Of a stretch of 25,654 nucleotides of DNA, positions 1 through 7,921 are shown one piece after another; position 1 is the first letter of the stretch; each line of letters begins with the position of its first letter. Source of the DNA: JAATGI01 sp036510675 (GTDB lineage Bacteria; Pseudomonadota; Alphaproteobacteria; ATCC43930; CGMCC-115725); the NCBI GenBank assembly GCA_036510675.1, contig DATCDN010000113.1, positions 1 through 25,654 on the forward strand, in the 5' to 3' direction. Below the pieces are notes generated by a model. That model was given only the letters and a program-made list of their open reading frames with translations. It was not told the origin of the DNA and searched no databases. Position numbers and translations under genes: made by a program.

Positions 1-866
1 CCCGCCACCGCCAGCCGGACCCCGTGCTGATAGGCGGTGGCGAGACGGATCTCGCCGCCCTGGCGCGGCACCGCCTCGGCGGCGTTCTTGACGAGGTTGA
101 GAAAGGTCTGCATCAGCAGATCGCGATTGCCGTCAACGAACGGCAGCGACGGGTCGTAATCGGCGACGAAGCGGACATGCCGGGCGAAGCCGTTCTGCGC
201 CACGAGGCGCGCGCGATCCAATACTTCGTGGATGTTCACCGGCCCGCGCTCGATGGGGCGGCGATCGGAGAACGCCTCCATGCGATCGACCAGCGCGCAG
301 ATGCGATCCGCCTCGTCGCAGATCAGGTGGGTCAATTCGCGATCCGGCGCCGAGGCGTTTTCCTCGAGAAGCTGCGCCGCGCCGCGAATGCCGGACAGCG
401 GGTTTTTTACCTCGTGCGCCAGCATCGCCGCCATCGCCGTCACCGAACGCGCGGCGTTGCGGTGGGTGAGCTGGCGGTCGATCTTGTCGGCGATCGAGCG
501 CTGCCGCAGCACCACCACGACATCGGCGCGGTCCTCGGCGATCGGCGTCGCCTGGATCGTCATGGTGTGGGATTTGAGACGCGGCGTCTCGATCAGCACG
601 CCATATTCGGAGACGCTGTGCCCGGTCTTGCGCACCGCGTCGATCAGCGCCATCACCGGGCTGTCGTGGGGCAGCAATTCGTTCAGCGCGAGGCCCCGAA
701 GGCTCGCGGCCGACGCCTCGAAGAATTGCTCGGCGGCGGTGTTGGCGTAGATCAGGCGGTTGGCGGGATCGACCACCAGCACCGGATCCGGCAGCACGCC
801 GAGGATCGCGGCCGGCGCGATTTCCGGGCCGGGAAGGCTGGATTTGCGCGCCGCGCCGGGGTTCAT
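1..866 (-). CDS. ntrB: Nitrogen regulation sensor histidine kinase NtrB (3' end beyond window)
   Basis: NtrB is the soluble two-component kinase/phosphatase that phosphorylates NtrC under nitrogen limitation. I translated the minus strand directly because the frame runs off the left edge; about 288 codons are visible. An N-terminal PAS-like region covers roughly residues 15-125 and contains ILGVLPDPVLVVD. The H-box AHEVKNPLSG follows, with the phospho-acceptor His near residue 151. The N-box NLVKNAAEAV of the ATPase domain begins near residue 257; the G-boxes lie outside the window. The ATG at 866 is 4 bases after the dusB stop, so the two genes are almost certainly co-transcribed. This matches the known alphaproteobacterial nifR3-ntrB-ntrC order, and ntrC should follow to the left. 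No membrane segment is seen, as expected for NtrB rather than NtrY. Confidence 0.93.
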   Translation of the reverse strand, partial: MNPGAARKSSLPGPEIAPAAILGVLPDPVLVVDPANRLIYANTAAEQFFEASAASLRGLALNELLPHDSPVMALIDAVRKTGHSVSEYGVLIETPRLKSHTMTIQATPIAEDRADVVVVLRQRSIADKIDRQLTHRNAARSVTAMAAMLAHEVKNPLSGIRGAAQLLEENASAPDRELTHLICDEADRICALVDRMEAFSDRRPIERGPVNIHEVLDRARLVAQNGFARHVRFVADYDPSLPFVDGNRDLLMQTFLNLVKNAAEAVPRQGGEIRLATAYQHGVRLAVA

Positions 867-870
867 CGGC

Positions 871-1878
871 TCACGCCGCCGCCCGCTCGATCAGCGGATC
901 ATAGAACGCGCGGATCGCATCGGTAACGCGCGCCGGCTCATCGATCTGGTTGACGGCATGGCGGAACTCGGCCGAGCCGGGCAGCCCCTTCGAATACCAG
1001 CCGATATGCTTGCGCGCGATCCGCACCCCGGCGCCGACGCCGTAATGCGATAGCATCTCGGTATAATGTCCCAGCACGATATCGCGCTGCAGGACGAGCG
1101 GCGGGTCAGGCAGCGGCTCGCCGCCCGCGAGGTGCCGCGCGACCTGCTGCGGGAACCAGGGCCGGCCATAGGCGCCCCGCCCGATCATCACGCCATCGGC
1201 GCCGGACAGGAGCAGCGCCTGACGCGCATCGTCGAACGAGACGATATCGCCATTGACGATCACGGGAATGCCGACCGCCTCCTTCACTTCGCGGATAAAG
1301 GCCCAGTCGGCATTGCCGGCATAGAATTGACAGCGCGTGCGGCCATGCACGGTAATCATCTGGATGCCGCTGGCCTCGGCGATGCGCGCGAGGTTGGGCG
1401 CGTTGCGGCTGCGATCGTCCCAGCCGGTGCGCATCTTGAGGGTGACTGGTAGGCGCACCGCCTTCACCGTGGCCTCCAGCAGGCGGGCCGCCTTGATTTC
1501 GTCTCGCATCAAGGCCGATCCGGCGTGGCCGTTGACCACCTTTTTCACCGGGCAGCCGAAATTGATGTCGATGACGGCGGCGCCGCGATCCTCATTGAGC
1601 TTCGCCGCCTCGGATAAATCCTCCGGCTCACAGCCGGCGAGCTGTACCGCCATCGGCTGTTCGTCGGGCTCGGTCGCGGCCATCATCAGCGAACGGCGAT
1701 TCTCGCGAATCATCGCGGCGCTGGCGATCATCTCGGAAATCACCAGCCCCGCGCCATGACGCTTGACGAGGCGCCGGAACGGCAGGTCGCTCACCCCGGA
1801 CATTGGCGCCAGCAGCACGGGTGTGGAAAGCGCCATGCCGCCGATGGATATGACTAAATTATGTGCATTCATGTTCAT
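871..1878 (-). CDS. dusB: tRNA-dihydrouridine synthase DusB (NifR3 family)
   Basis: This is an FMN- and NADPH-dependent enzyme that reduces uridine to dihydrouridine in tRNA. The 335-residue protein has the family's TIM-barrel signatures: LLAPMSGVSDLPFR near the N terminus, the catalytic cysteine in DINFGCPV (about residue 109), KMRTGWD, and the phosphate-binding GADGVMIGRGAYGRPW. Length is normal. Two in-frame ATGs compete: 1878 and 1872. The TAGG just upstream is better spaced for the second, so the start could be two codons later. The gene heads the nifR3-ntrB unit, a linkage known from Rhodobacter and Azospirillum where nifR3 is co-transcribed with ntrBC. Confidence 0.95.
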   Translation of the reverse strand: MNMNAHNLVISIGGMALSTPVLLAPMSGVSDLPFRRLVKRHGAGLVISEMIASAAMIRENRRSLMMAATEPDEQPMAVQLAGCEPEDLSEAAKLNEDRGAAVIDINFGCPVKKVVNGHAGSALMRDEIKAARLLEATVKAVRLPVTLKMRTGWDDRSRNAPNLARIAEASGIQMITVHGRTRCQFYAGNADWAFIREVKEAVGIPVIVNGDIVSFDDARQALLLSGADGVMIGRGAYGRPWFPQQVARHLAGGEPLPDPPLVLQRDIVLGHYTEMLSHYGVGAGVRIARKHIGWYSKGLPGSAEFRHAVNQIDEPARVTDAIRAFYDPLIERAAA

Positions 1879-1894
1879 TGCCTATTGAATGAGC

Positions 1895-1922
1895 ATGATA
1901 GTGATTTTGCTGCACTGCGCAA
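1895..1922 (-). promoter_or_regulatory. Candidate promoter of dusB-ntrB
   Basis: Reading the minus strand, TTGCGC (1917-1922) is followed after 16 bases by TATCAT (1895-1900), a 5/6 match to the sigma70 -10 box. Transcription would start near 1888, giving a very short leader before dusB. The 61-base gap is visibly AT-richer than its surroundings. A TGCAC half-site resembling half of an NtrC site lies within the spacer, but no second half is seen, so NtrC control is not supported. Confidence 0.4.
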
Positions 1923-1939
1923 TTAAAATTTGCGGGCGT

Positions 1940-2737
1940 TCACACCATCAAGACATCGGTGACGAATTTGACCCCGGGATAGGCCAGGGTCAGCAGCAAA
2001 TAGGCCAGCAAGGCCCAGCGCGCGGCGCGGCGGCCGCGAATCCCGGCCAGCCAGCGCATCAGCAGCAGGCCGCCCAGCACCACGAAGGCGGCCAGCGAAA
2101 ATCCGACCTTATGGTCGATCGGCATCACCCCGCCATGAAGGAAGCTTTCGGCGCCGACGCCGCTGAGGAGGCCCAGCGCCAGGATCGCCTCGGCGCCGAT
2201 CAGCAGGCGAATCTCGGCCCGCTCGGCATCGGCGATCGCGGGGAGGCGCCGCGCCAGCGCGCTGCGCCGCTTGGTCTTCAGCGCGCGTTCCTGCACCAGC
2301 ACCGCGATGCCGGCGACCGCGCCCAGCGTGATCAGCCCATAGGTCAGAATGGCGAACACGATATGCGCGTCGAGCCAGCCCGTCGGCACGGTGTCGGTCA
2401 TCGGCCGGCCGCGATCGCGCTGCCACACCGTCGCCAGCGCGCCCAGCACCACCAGCACCGGTACCAGGATCGGCGTCAGCCGCCAGCTCTGCCGCTCCAG
2501 CGCCATCAGCCCGGCGAACAGGATCATGGTCACGGCGATGGTCAGCCACAGCGACGCCGCGAAGCCGGTGCGCCACTGCCCGCCGAACTGCATCGCGACA
2601 TCGATCAGTGGCCCCGCCACCGCCAGCGCCAGCGCGGCGAAAAACCACGCGTCGCGCGCATCGGCGCGGCGCCAGCGCACCAGCGCCACCGGCACCAGGA
2701 AGACCAGCGCGATGAGATCGATCACAAAAATGGGCAT
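1940..2737 (-). CDS. YpjD/CcsA-like inner membrane protein (cytochrome c assembly family)
   Basis: This integral membrane protein has about eight hydrophobic segments. It resembles the YpjD/HemX branch of the CcsA/CcmC-type cytochrome c assembly family. Conserved-looking features are DAHIVFAILTYG (His near residue 125), IDHKVGFSLAAF (His near 209) and the C-terminal stretch RWALLAYLLLTLAYPGVKFV, which closely follows the YpjD ending. The two histidines are candidate haem ligands. A full WWD-type tryptophan-rich motif is not evident, typical of YpjD rather than CcsA. I chose the ATG at 2737 over an upstream TTG at 2749. In many proteobacteria ypjD neighbours ffh; here it sits between a GmhB-like phosphatase and dusB. 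The exact role of YpjD is unsettled. Confidence 0.8.
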   Translation of the reverse strand: MPIFVIDLIALVFLVPVALVRWRRADARDAWFFAALALAVAGPLIDVAMQFGGQWRTGFAASLWLTIAVTMILFAGLMALERQSWRLTPILVPVLVVLGALATVWQRDRGRPMTDTVPTGWLDAHIVFAILTYGLITLGAVAGIAVLVQERALKTKRRSALARRLPAIADAERAEIRLLIGAEAILALGLLSGVGAESFLHGGVMPIDHKVGFSLAAFVVLGGLLLMRWLAGIRGRRAARWALLAYLLLTLAYPGVKFVTDVLMV

Positions 2738-2778
2738 GGGGTCACACAATCACCGCGCCACCGGAATGGCAAGGCCGG

Positions 2779-3321
2779 TCAGGGCGCCGGCACGTCCGCC
2801 AGCAGGGGGACGATGTGATAATCCTCGCGCTGTTCCGCGGCGACGGCCTTCGGATCGAGCAGAAACAGATGGGGAATGCCGGCGTTGCGGCTGGCGTCGA
2901 TATCGCGGCGCTCGTTGCCGATGCTGACCGAGCGCGCGAGGTCGAGGTCGAAATCCCGCGCCGCCTGAAGGAACATGCCAGGGCCCGGCTTGCGCCACGA
3001 ACTCTCGCGGCGAAACCGCCCCTTGGCCTCGGTCGGATGCGTCGGCGCGTAATAGACGGCGTCGAGCCGGCCGCCGCCGCGCGCGATCTCGGCGCGCATC
3101 CAGTCGCTCAACCGGGTGAAGCTCGCCTCGTCATAGAGGCCGCGCCCGATGCCGCTCTGATTGGTGGCCATGATCACGACGTGGCCGCGCGCGGCGAAAT
3201 CGGCGGTGAGCCGAAACAGGCCGGGCATGAAGCGGCTGTCCTCGATGCGAAGGAGGAATTCGACATCCTCGACGATCACGCCGTCGCGGTCGAGAAACAA
3301 AGCGGGGCGATTTTGTGTCAT
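2779..3321 (-). CDS. HAD-IIIA phosphatase, GmhB-like (heptose bisphosphate phosphatase family), zinc site degenerate
   Basis: The 180-residue protein is close in length to D-glycero-D-manno-heptose-1,7-bisphosphate 7-phosphatases, which act in lipopolysaccharide core heptose synthesis. HAD motif I is intact (FLDRDGVI, Asp11 and Asp13). So are ATNQSGIGRG (motif II region) and RKPGPGM (Lys about 111). Two family features are missing. The zinc-binding CxH...CxC loop reads YAPTHP...ESSWRKP, keeping the His but no cysteine, and motif IV reads IGNERRD, with Asn for the usual first Asp. Catalytic nucleophile and acid remain, so activity is plausible but substrate is uncertain. No other heptose genes are in the window. 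It lies 41 bases upstream of the YpjD-like gene and probably shares its transcript. Confidence 0.75.
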   Translation of the reverse strand: MTQNRPALFLDRDGVIVEDVEFLLRIEDSRFMPGLFRLTADFAARGHVVIMATNQSGIGRGLYDEASFTRLSDWMRAEIARGGGRLDAVYYAPTHPTEAKGRFRRESSWRKPGPGMFLQAARDFDLDLARSVSIGNERRDIDASRNAGIPHLFLLDPKAVAAEQREDYHIVPLLADVPAP

Positions 3322-3369
3322 CGATCTTGTGTCCTATAGTCGCGAGATCGTCCAGTGAAAGGAACCGTC

Positions 3370-3840
3370 ATGACCGCTCTCTTGAATTACGCCAAGGCCG
3401 CGCCTGAATCCTATCAGGCTATGCTGAAATTCTCGAACGCCGCGCATCAGGTGGCGCTGGAGCCGGCGCTGTTGGAGCTGGTGCGGGTGCGGGCATCGCA
3501 GCTCAATCACTGCGCCTTCTGTCTCGACATGCACACGATCGACGCGCGCGCCGCCGGCGAGACCGAACAGCGGCTTTATGCGGTGGCGGCATGGGAAGAG
3601 GCGCCGTTCTTCACCCCGCGCGAGCGGGCCGCGCTGGCCTGGACCGAGGCGGTGACGAGACTCACCGATGGGCCGGTGCCGGAGGCGCTCTATCATGAGA
3701 CGCGGGAACATTTCGGCGAAAAGGAGATCGTCGATCTGACCCTCGCCATCATCGCCATCAACGGCTGGAACCGGCTCGCCGGCGTGTTCCGGACCGAGGC
3801 CGGCCATTATAAGGCGCGGGTGCACGCGACGACGGCGTAA
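3370..3840 (+). CDS. AhpD-like / carboxymuconolactone decarboxylase family protein
   Basis: This small all-alpha protein has the AhpD-type redox motif CAFCLDMH, in which the Cys-X-X-Cys pair and following His form the peroxidase/thiol relay in AhpD. It is preceded by LELVRVRASQLNH, another hallmark of the family. At 156 residues it matches the stand-alone class often annotated as alkylhydroperoxidase-like. The ATG at 3370 is preferred over a GTG at 3355 because AAAGGA lies about 6 bases upstream of it. The gene starts only 48 bases from the divergent phosphatase gene, so the two probably share a promoter region. Its last 83 bases overlap the 3' end of the convergent panC reading frame. Actual substrate unknown. 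Confidence 0.88.
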   Translation: MTALLNYAKAAPESYQAMLKFSNAAHQVALEPALLELVRVRASQLNHCAFCLDMHTIDARAAGETEQRLYAVAAWEEAPFFTPRERAALAWTEAVTRLTDGPVPEALYHETREHFGEKEIVDLTLAIIAINGWNRLAGVFRTEAGHYKARVHATTA

Positions 3841-4693
3841 GCCGCCCATTGTCGATCAGGCGGGTGCGCCCGAGCCACGCCGCCACCAGGAGGCGGCCGG
3901 GCCGGTCCAATCGCGCGAGCGGCTCCAGCGTTGCCGCATCGACCGCCGCCAGATAATCGACGGCCCGGAAACCGGCGCCGGTGATGGCGTCGGTGCCGCG
4001 CGCCAGCGCCTCGTCCACCGGCATGCCCTCACGAATCCGCGCCCCGGTGCCGATCAGCACGCGATGGAGGATCGGCGCCACCGCGCGCTCCGCCGCCGAG
4101 AGATAGGCGTTGCGCGACGACAGCGCCAACCCGTCGCGCTCGCGCACCGTCGGCACGCCAAGGATGCGGGTCGGAATATCGAGATCGCGCGCCAGGCGCT
4201 TGATCACCTGAAGCTGCTGATAATCCTTCTCGCCGAAGCACGCGATGTCGGCCCCGGCCTCGATCAGCAGCTTCGCCACCACCGTCGCCACGCCGGCGAA
4301 ATGGCCGGGGCGATGGATACCGTCCAGCCGTTCGGCCAGCGCGCCGACGGACACGGTCGTGGCGAAGCCCGGCGGATAAATCTCGGCCACCGGGGGCGCG
4401 TAAAGCAGATCGGCGCCGGCGGCGCGCAACTTGGCGCGGTCGGCGGCCTCGTCGCGCGGATAGCGGGCAAAATCCTCGTGGGGACCGAACTGCGCCGGAT
4501 TGACGAACAGGCTCACGACCACCCGGTCGGCGAGCCGCTTGGCGCGCGCGACCAGCGCCAGATGCCCGGCATGGAGCGCGCCCATGGTCGGCACCAGCGC
4601 CACGGTGTCGCGGTGCTGATGCCACGCCGCCACCGCGCGGCGCAACCCGGCGACGGTGCGAACGGTCTTGAGGGCGGGAGCGCGCGTGGCCAT
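3758..4693 (-). CDS. panC: Pantoate--beta-alanine ligase
   Basis: PanC condenses pantoate with beta-alanine using ATP, the last step of pantothenate synthesis for coenzyme A. All main motifs are present: VPTMGALHAGHL (HxGH nucleotide-binding signature), SLFVNPAQFGP, GIHRPGHFAGVATVV, CFGEKDYQQL and the LSSRNAYLS loop. The family normally ends near GRTRLIDN; here the frame continues about 28 residues in an Arg/Ser/Pro-rich tail that overlaps the convergent AhpD-like gene, so the tail is probably not functional. Start is uncertain: ATG at 4693 precedes ATRAPALKTVRTV, while ATG at 4717 and GTG at 4723 would add 8 to 10 residues; none has a clear ribosome site. panB is not in the window. Confidence 0.93.
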   Translation of the reverse strand: MATRAPALKTVRTVAGLRRAVAAWHQHRDTVALVPTMGALHAGHLALVARAKRLADRVVVSLFVNPAQFGPHEDFARYPRDEAADRAKLRAAGADLLYAPPVAEIYPPGFATTVSVGALAERLDGIHRPGHFAGVATVVAKLLIEAGADIACFGEKDYQQLQVIKRLARDLDIPTRILGVPTVRERDGLALSSRNAYLSAAERAVAPILHRVLIGTGARIREGMPVDEALARGTDAITGAGFRAVDYLAAVDAATLEPLARLDRPGRLLVAAWLGRTRLIDNGRLTPSSRAPAPYNGRPRSGTRRRAGSSR

Positions 4694-4746
4694 GGCGCGG
4701 TCGTCTAGACCGGCCATGGCCACATCGCAAGCGCTAACTCGACAAG

Positions 4747-6339
4747 CTACATCTTCGCGCAGGTGAAGCTGGCGGCGGCGTTGCTGTCGCCCTTGCCGTC
4801 ATATTTCGCCACCGCCGGATAGGGGCAGAGCGGCCGCTGCATCGCGATGCCCTTCGCCGCATCGTCATCCTTGAACTTGGTGGCGATGATGGCGGCGGGC
4901 GCCTTGCCTTCCTCGACCCAGGCCACGATCGCCGAGATCATGTCGTGCTTGGCATCGAGCACCGGCGGGTTGGGCTGGCCGGCATTGAGATAGCGGGTCT
5001 CGCCGAAGCTGTTGGGGCCCGGCCCGCTGGAGCAATGGCCCATGCCCGGCGCGAGATAGAGGCGCGAGAATTTGTCGGCATTGCCGCCGGCTGCCTTCAC
5101 CACGCTGTCGTAATATTCGATGGCGTTGCCCGGCTGGATCAGCCCATCGGCCCAACCATTATACATGATGACCTTGCCGCCATGCGCGGCGAACTTGCTC
5201 AGATCGCCGTTCCGATTGTCGATGTCGGCGGCCAGCTTTTTCTCGGCGGTCGCGACATCGGTGTCGAGGCTGAATTTGTGCCAGTCGAACGCCTTGCCGT
5301 CGTAAACGATGTCTTTGTAGAAATCGCCGCCGAGGAAGGTCTCCGGCCCCGCCACCAGGAAGCCCCACATGAACTCGCTGCCCGGCTCGAGGCCGGCATA
5401 GATCACCTTGCCCGCGCTGTTATGCGGACCGGCATAGAGCTTCTTCACCGCGACGATCTGGGCTGCCGTGAGGCAATCGGCGGCATCGCCCGCCTTGCAT
5501 TGCAGCACCGCCGGATCGAAATGGCATTGCTGCGGATTGCCGATAATGCCGTCCTTGACGCCATCCTGCGCATCGCATGCCGCGACCGCGGCCTTGCCGA
5601 CCAGCGCCAGCTTGGCCGCCGACAAGTTGCTCGCCTTGTCGTTGAGCGCCGCCTGCGCCTCATAGACATAAGCCGACTGGACGCCGGTCCAGTTGGTGCC
5701 GAAGGCGCCGGCGATGATGCCGTCATAATCCTCGGGATAGCGTTGCGGCTCCGCCAGCGCGGTGCCGCCGCCATGCGAGCAGCCGGTGAAATAGGAATGG
5801 CTGGGCGCCTTGCCGTAATAGGCGGCGGCGATCGCCTTGCCCGCGACCGCGCTGAAATGGCTGCCACGGCCGCCCCAATCCTTCACCCGCTCGGGATGGC
5901 CGATCGCCCAATCGGAGGAGAAGGCGTTGGAATTATGGCCGAGATTGTCACCGAGCGCCGCGAAGCCCCGGGTCAGCGCATCGTTCAGCGCCGGGTAATT
6001 GGGCGCGCCCGACTGGCCGAGATCGCCGCTCGCCAGCATCCGCCCGTTCCATTTGTCGGCGGCGGGCAGCCACAGCTCGAAGCCGATGCTCGATGCCGCC
6101 TCGGACTTGGCGATGCCCTCGACCCGGCAGAACGGCACCGCGACCTTGGTATTAAGGCCCAGCCCGTCCTTCGGCGATTCGAACGCTCCGGTCACCATCG
6201 TCGCCGCCGTGACGGTGGCGTTGGGCGGCGTCAGCTTGGTGAGGTCGGTGCAGGTGTCGGCGAGCGCGGAGGTAGCGAAGGCGGCACAGCCGGCCAGCGC
6301 CAGCATGCCCAGCGCATGCCGCGTAAGATAGAACGTCAT
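4747..6339 (-). CDS. Secreted tannase/feruloyl esterase family alpha/beta hydrolase
   Basis: The 530-residue protein begins with a Sec signal peptide (hydrophobic core LGMLALAGCAAFATSALA, likely cleaved before Asp28). The family's CS-D-HC arrangement is complete. The nucleophile is in GCSHGGG (Cys187-Ser188), the acid in NGWADG (Asp about 398) and the histidine in GMGHCSSGPG (His435-Cys436). The two neighbouring cysteines form the disulfide that holds Ser and His together in characterised members. The lid segment CDAQDGVKDGIIGNPQQCHF also fits. Such enzymes hydrolyse galloyl or feruloyl esters of plant phenolics; MHETase is another branch, so substrate cannot be read off. It is probably transcribed alone, from the divergent region before the glycosyltransferase gene. 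Confidence 0.9.
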   Translation of the reverse strand: MTFYLTRHALGMLALAGCAAFATSALADTCTDLTKLTPPNATVTAATMVTGAFESPKDGLGLNTKVAVPFCRVEGIAKSEAASSIGFELWLPAADKWNGRMLASGDLGQSGAPNYPALNDALTRGFAALGDNLGHNSNAFSSDWAIGHPERVKDWGGRGSHFSAVAGKAIAAAYYGKAPSHSYFTGCSHGGGTALAEPQRYPEDYDGIIAGAFGTNWTGVQSAYVYEAQAALNDKASNLSAAKLALVGKAAVAACDAQDGVKDGIIGNPQQCHFDPAVLQCKAGDAADCLTAAQIVAVKKLYAGPHNSAGKVIYAGLEPGSEFMWGFLVAGPETFLGGDFYKDIVYDGKAFDWHKFSLDTDVATAEKKLAADIDNRNGDLSKFAAHGGKVIMYNGWADGLIQPGNAIEYYDSVVKAAGGNADKFSRLYLAPGMGHCSSGPGPNSFGETRYLNAGQPNPPVLDAKHDMISAIVAWVEEGKAPAAIIATKFKDDDAAKGIAMQRPLCPYPAVAKYDGKGDSNAAASFTCAKM

Positions 6340-6382
6340 CGTGGCGATTCCCCTTGGTTTTCTTGTGTGACGCGAAAGCTAG

Positions 6383-6419
6383 TGCCATTGGCATGGCTTC
6401 ACCGGTAAATTCTCGGTGA
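6383..6419. promoter_or_regulatory. Palindromes in the divergent tannase/glycosyltransferase control region
   Basis: Two inverted repeats lie in the 104-base gap between divergent genes: TGCCA-T-TGGCA at 6383-6393, and TCACCG/CGGTGA at 6399-6419 separated by 9 bases. They could be operators for either gene. Short inverted repeats arise easily by chance in GC-rich DNA, and no cognate regulator gene is adjacent, so this is only a candidate. Confidence 0.25.
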
Positions 6420-6443
6420 TTGTCCGCCATTTCCGCAAGGCCC

Positions 6444-7157
6444 ATGGAACTATCAATTGTCATCCCCGTGCGCAACGAGGCGCCTAATATCGCGCCGCTG
6501 GTCGCCGAGATCAGGGCCGCCCTCGACGGTCGCATCGGCTATGAGATTATCTATGTCGATGATGGCTCGTCCGACCGCACGGCGGAGGAGATCGAGCGGC
6601 TGCGCCGAGATTTCCCGGCGCTGCGTCTGGTGCGGCATCGCGCCCGCGCCGGGCAGAGCGCGGCGGTGCGCTCGGGCGTCAAGGCGGCGCTGGCGCCGTG
6701 GATCGCGACGCTGGACGGCGATGGCCAGAACGACCCCGCCGACCTGCCGCGCCTCTGGGCGATGGCGCTGGCGCGGCCCGACGCCGCGCGGTTGCTGATC
6801 GCGGGACAGCGCGCGAAGCGCCGCGACAGCATCGTCAAACGCTATTCCTCGCGCATCGCCAACGGGGTGCGCCGCCGCGCGCTGGGCGACGAGACGCCCG
6901 ATACCGGATGCGGGCTGAAACTCTTTCCGCGCGCGCTCTATCTTGACCTGCCGTTCTTCGATCATCAGCACCGGTTCCTGCCGGCGCTGGTACTGCGCGA
7001 GGGCGGCCGCGTCATCTCGGTGCCGGTCAATCATCGCCCGCGCGAGCGCGGCACCTCGAATTACGGCACGCTCGACCGGCTGTGGGTCGGCATCGCCGAC
7101 CTCGTCGGCGTGATGTGGCTGAAGCGCCGCGCCGGCCGTGCGTTGCTCGGCGAGTGA
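6444..7157 (+). CDS. Family 2 glycosyltransferase, dolichol-phosphate mannosyltransferase-like
   Basis: This 237-residue cytosolic GT-A enzyme resembles DPM1/ArnC-type transferases that move a sugar from a nucleotide donor to polyprenyl phosphate. Visible motifs are the N-terminal LSIVIPVRNEAPNI, VDDGSSDRT, the metal-binding DGDGQNDP, and the acceptor-loop region TGCGLKLFPRALY. No C-terminal membrane helices are present, unlike ArnC/GtrB, so it fits the short soluble DPM1 class. I chose the ATG at 6444 over an upstream TTG at 6420, because it opens directly onto the conserved beta strand. Its stop overlaps the GTG of the next gene (GTGA), so the two products are translationally coupled and likely work together on a lipid-linked sugar. 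Confidence 0.88.
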   Translation: MELSIVIPVRNEAPNIAPLVAEIRAALDGRIGYEIIYVDDGSSDRTAEEIERLRRDFPALRLVRHRARAGQSAAVRSGVKAALAPWIATLDGDGQNDPADLPRLWAMALARPDAARLLIAGQRAKRRDSIVKRYSSRIANGVRRRALGDETPDTGCGLKLFPRALYLDLPFFDHQHRFLPALVLREGGRVISVPVNHRPRERGTSNYGTLDRLWVGIADLVGVMWLKRRAGRALLGE

Positions 7158-7822
7158 CCGTGGCGCCCGCAATCAACCCGCGCAATCTCCAGCGCGCCGG
7201 CCGCTTGCTGCTGCTGGCGGTGCTGGCGGCCGGCATCGTGCTGGCGTGGCTGCATCGCGACGCGTTGTCGCCGCGCGCGCTGGAGGCGAGCCTGTCGCAT
7301 TCGGCGGCGGCACCGCTGCTGTACCTGGTGGCGCATATCGCCGTCAGCCTTCTGTTCATTCCGCGCGTGCTGATCGCGGCGGCGGCGGGACTGATGTTCG
7401 GCGTGTGGTGGGGCATCGTGTGGGCCAGCATTGGCAGCGTGCTCGGCTCGATCGCCGGGTTCCTGATCGCGCGCTATCTCAACAGCGGGCTAATCGATCT
7501 CGAGGCGATGCCGCGCATCGGCCCCTATTTTTCGCGCGCCGAGCGCGGCGGCTGGCCGGTAGTGGCGCTGATCCGGATCATGCCGATCATGCCGCACAGC
7601 TTCGTGAATTACGCGCTGGGCCTGACCAAGGTCGGCTTCCGCGACTATCTGCTCGGCTCCTTCCTGGGCCAGATTCCCGGCACCGTCGCGTTCGTCGAAT
7701 TCGGCGCCGCCGGCGAGCGGGTCCTGAGCGGCAAGGCCGGGTGGCTATGGCCGACGCTGATCGGCGTCGCGGCCCTGGCGGCGACCTATGTCCTGCGCCG
7801 CGCCTTCCGGCGCGACGTTTAG
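7154..7822 (+). CDS. TVP38/TMEM64 (VTT/DedA-like) membrane protein
   Basis: The 222-residue polytopic protein has the VTT (SNARE-associated) domain. Diagnostic stretches are the re-entrant-like segment FIPRVLIAAAAGLMFGVWWG, a glycine-rich helix GSVLGSIAGFLIARYL, and RIMPIMPHSFVNYALGLTKVGFRDYLLGSFLGQIPGTVAF, which contains the family's Pro-rich and N-Y-x-x-G signatures. It starts at a GTG overlapping the stop of the upstream glycosyltransferase; a second GTG at 7160 is the alternative. Related DedA proteins translocate undecaprenyl phosphate or phospholipids across the membrane. Coupling to a polyprenyl-phosphate glycosyltransferase makes a lipid-carrier role attractive here, but that is inference. 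Confidence 0.88.
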   Translation: MTVAPAINPRNLQRAGRLLLLAVLAAGIVLAWLHRDALSPRALEASLSHSAAAPLLYLVAHIAVSLLFIPRVLIAAAAGLMFGVWWGIVWASIGSVLGSIAGFLIARYLNSGLIDLEAMPRIGPYFSRAERGGWPVVALIRIMPIMPHSFVNYALGLTKVGFRDYLLGSFLGQIPGTVAFVEFGAAGERVLSGKAGWLWPTLIGVAALAATYVLRRAFRRDV

Positions 7823-7921
7823 CGCGGCGCCGGCCGCGCATCGCGCTCGCTTCACGGTCGGTTTGGGTTTATTCTCGGCCCCGTCCGCTCCCCCTATTCC
7901 GAAGATCGCCCCGAGACCGAC

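Noticed and set aside
4945..6408. 487-codon open frame on the plus strand
   Set aside because: It is exactly antisense to the tannase-family gene, which has a signal peptide and complete catalytic motifs; long antisense frames are expected at this GC content, and the translated product has no recognisable domain.
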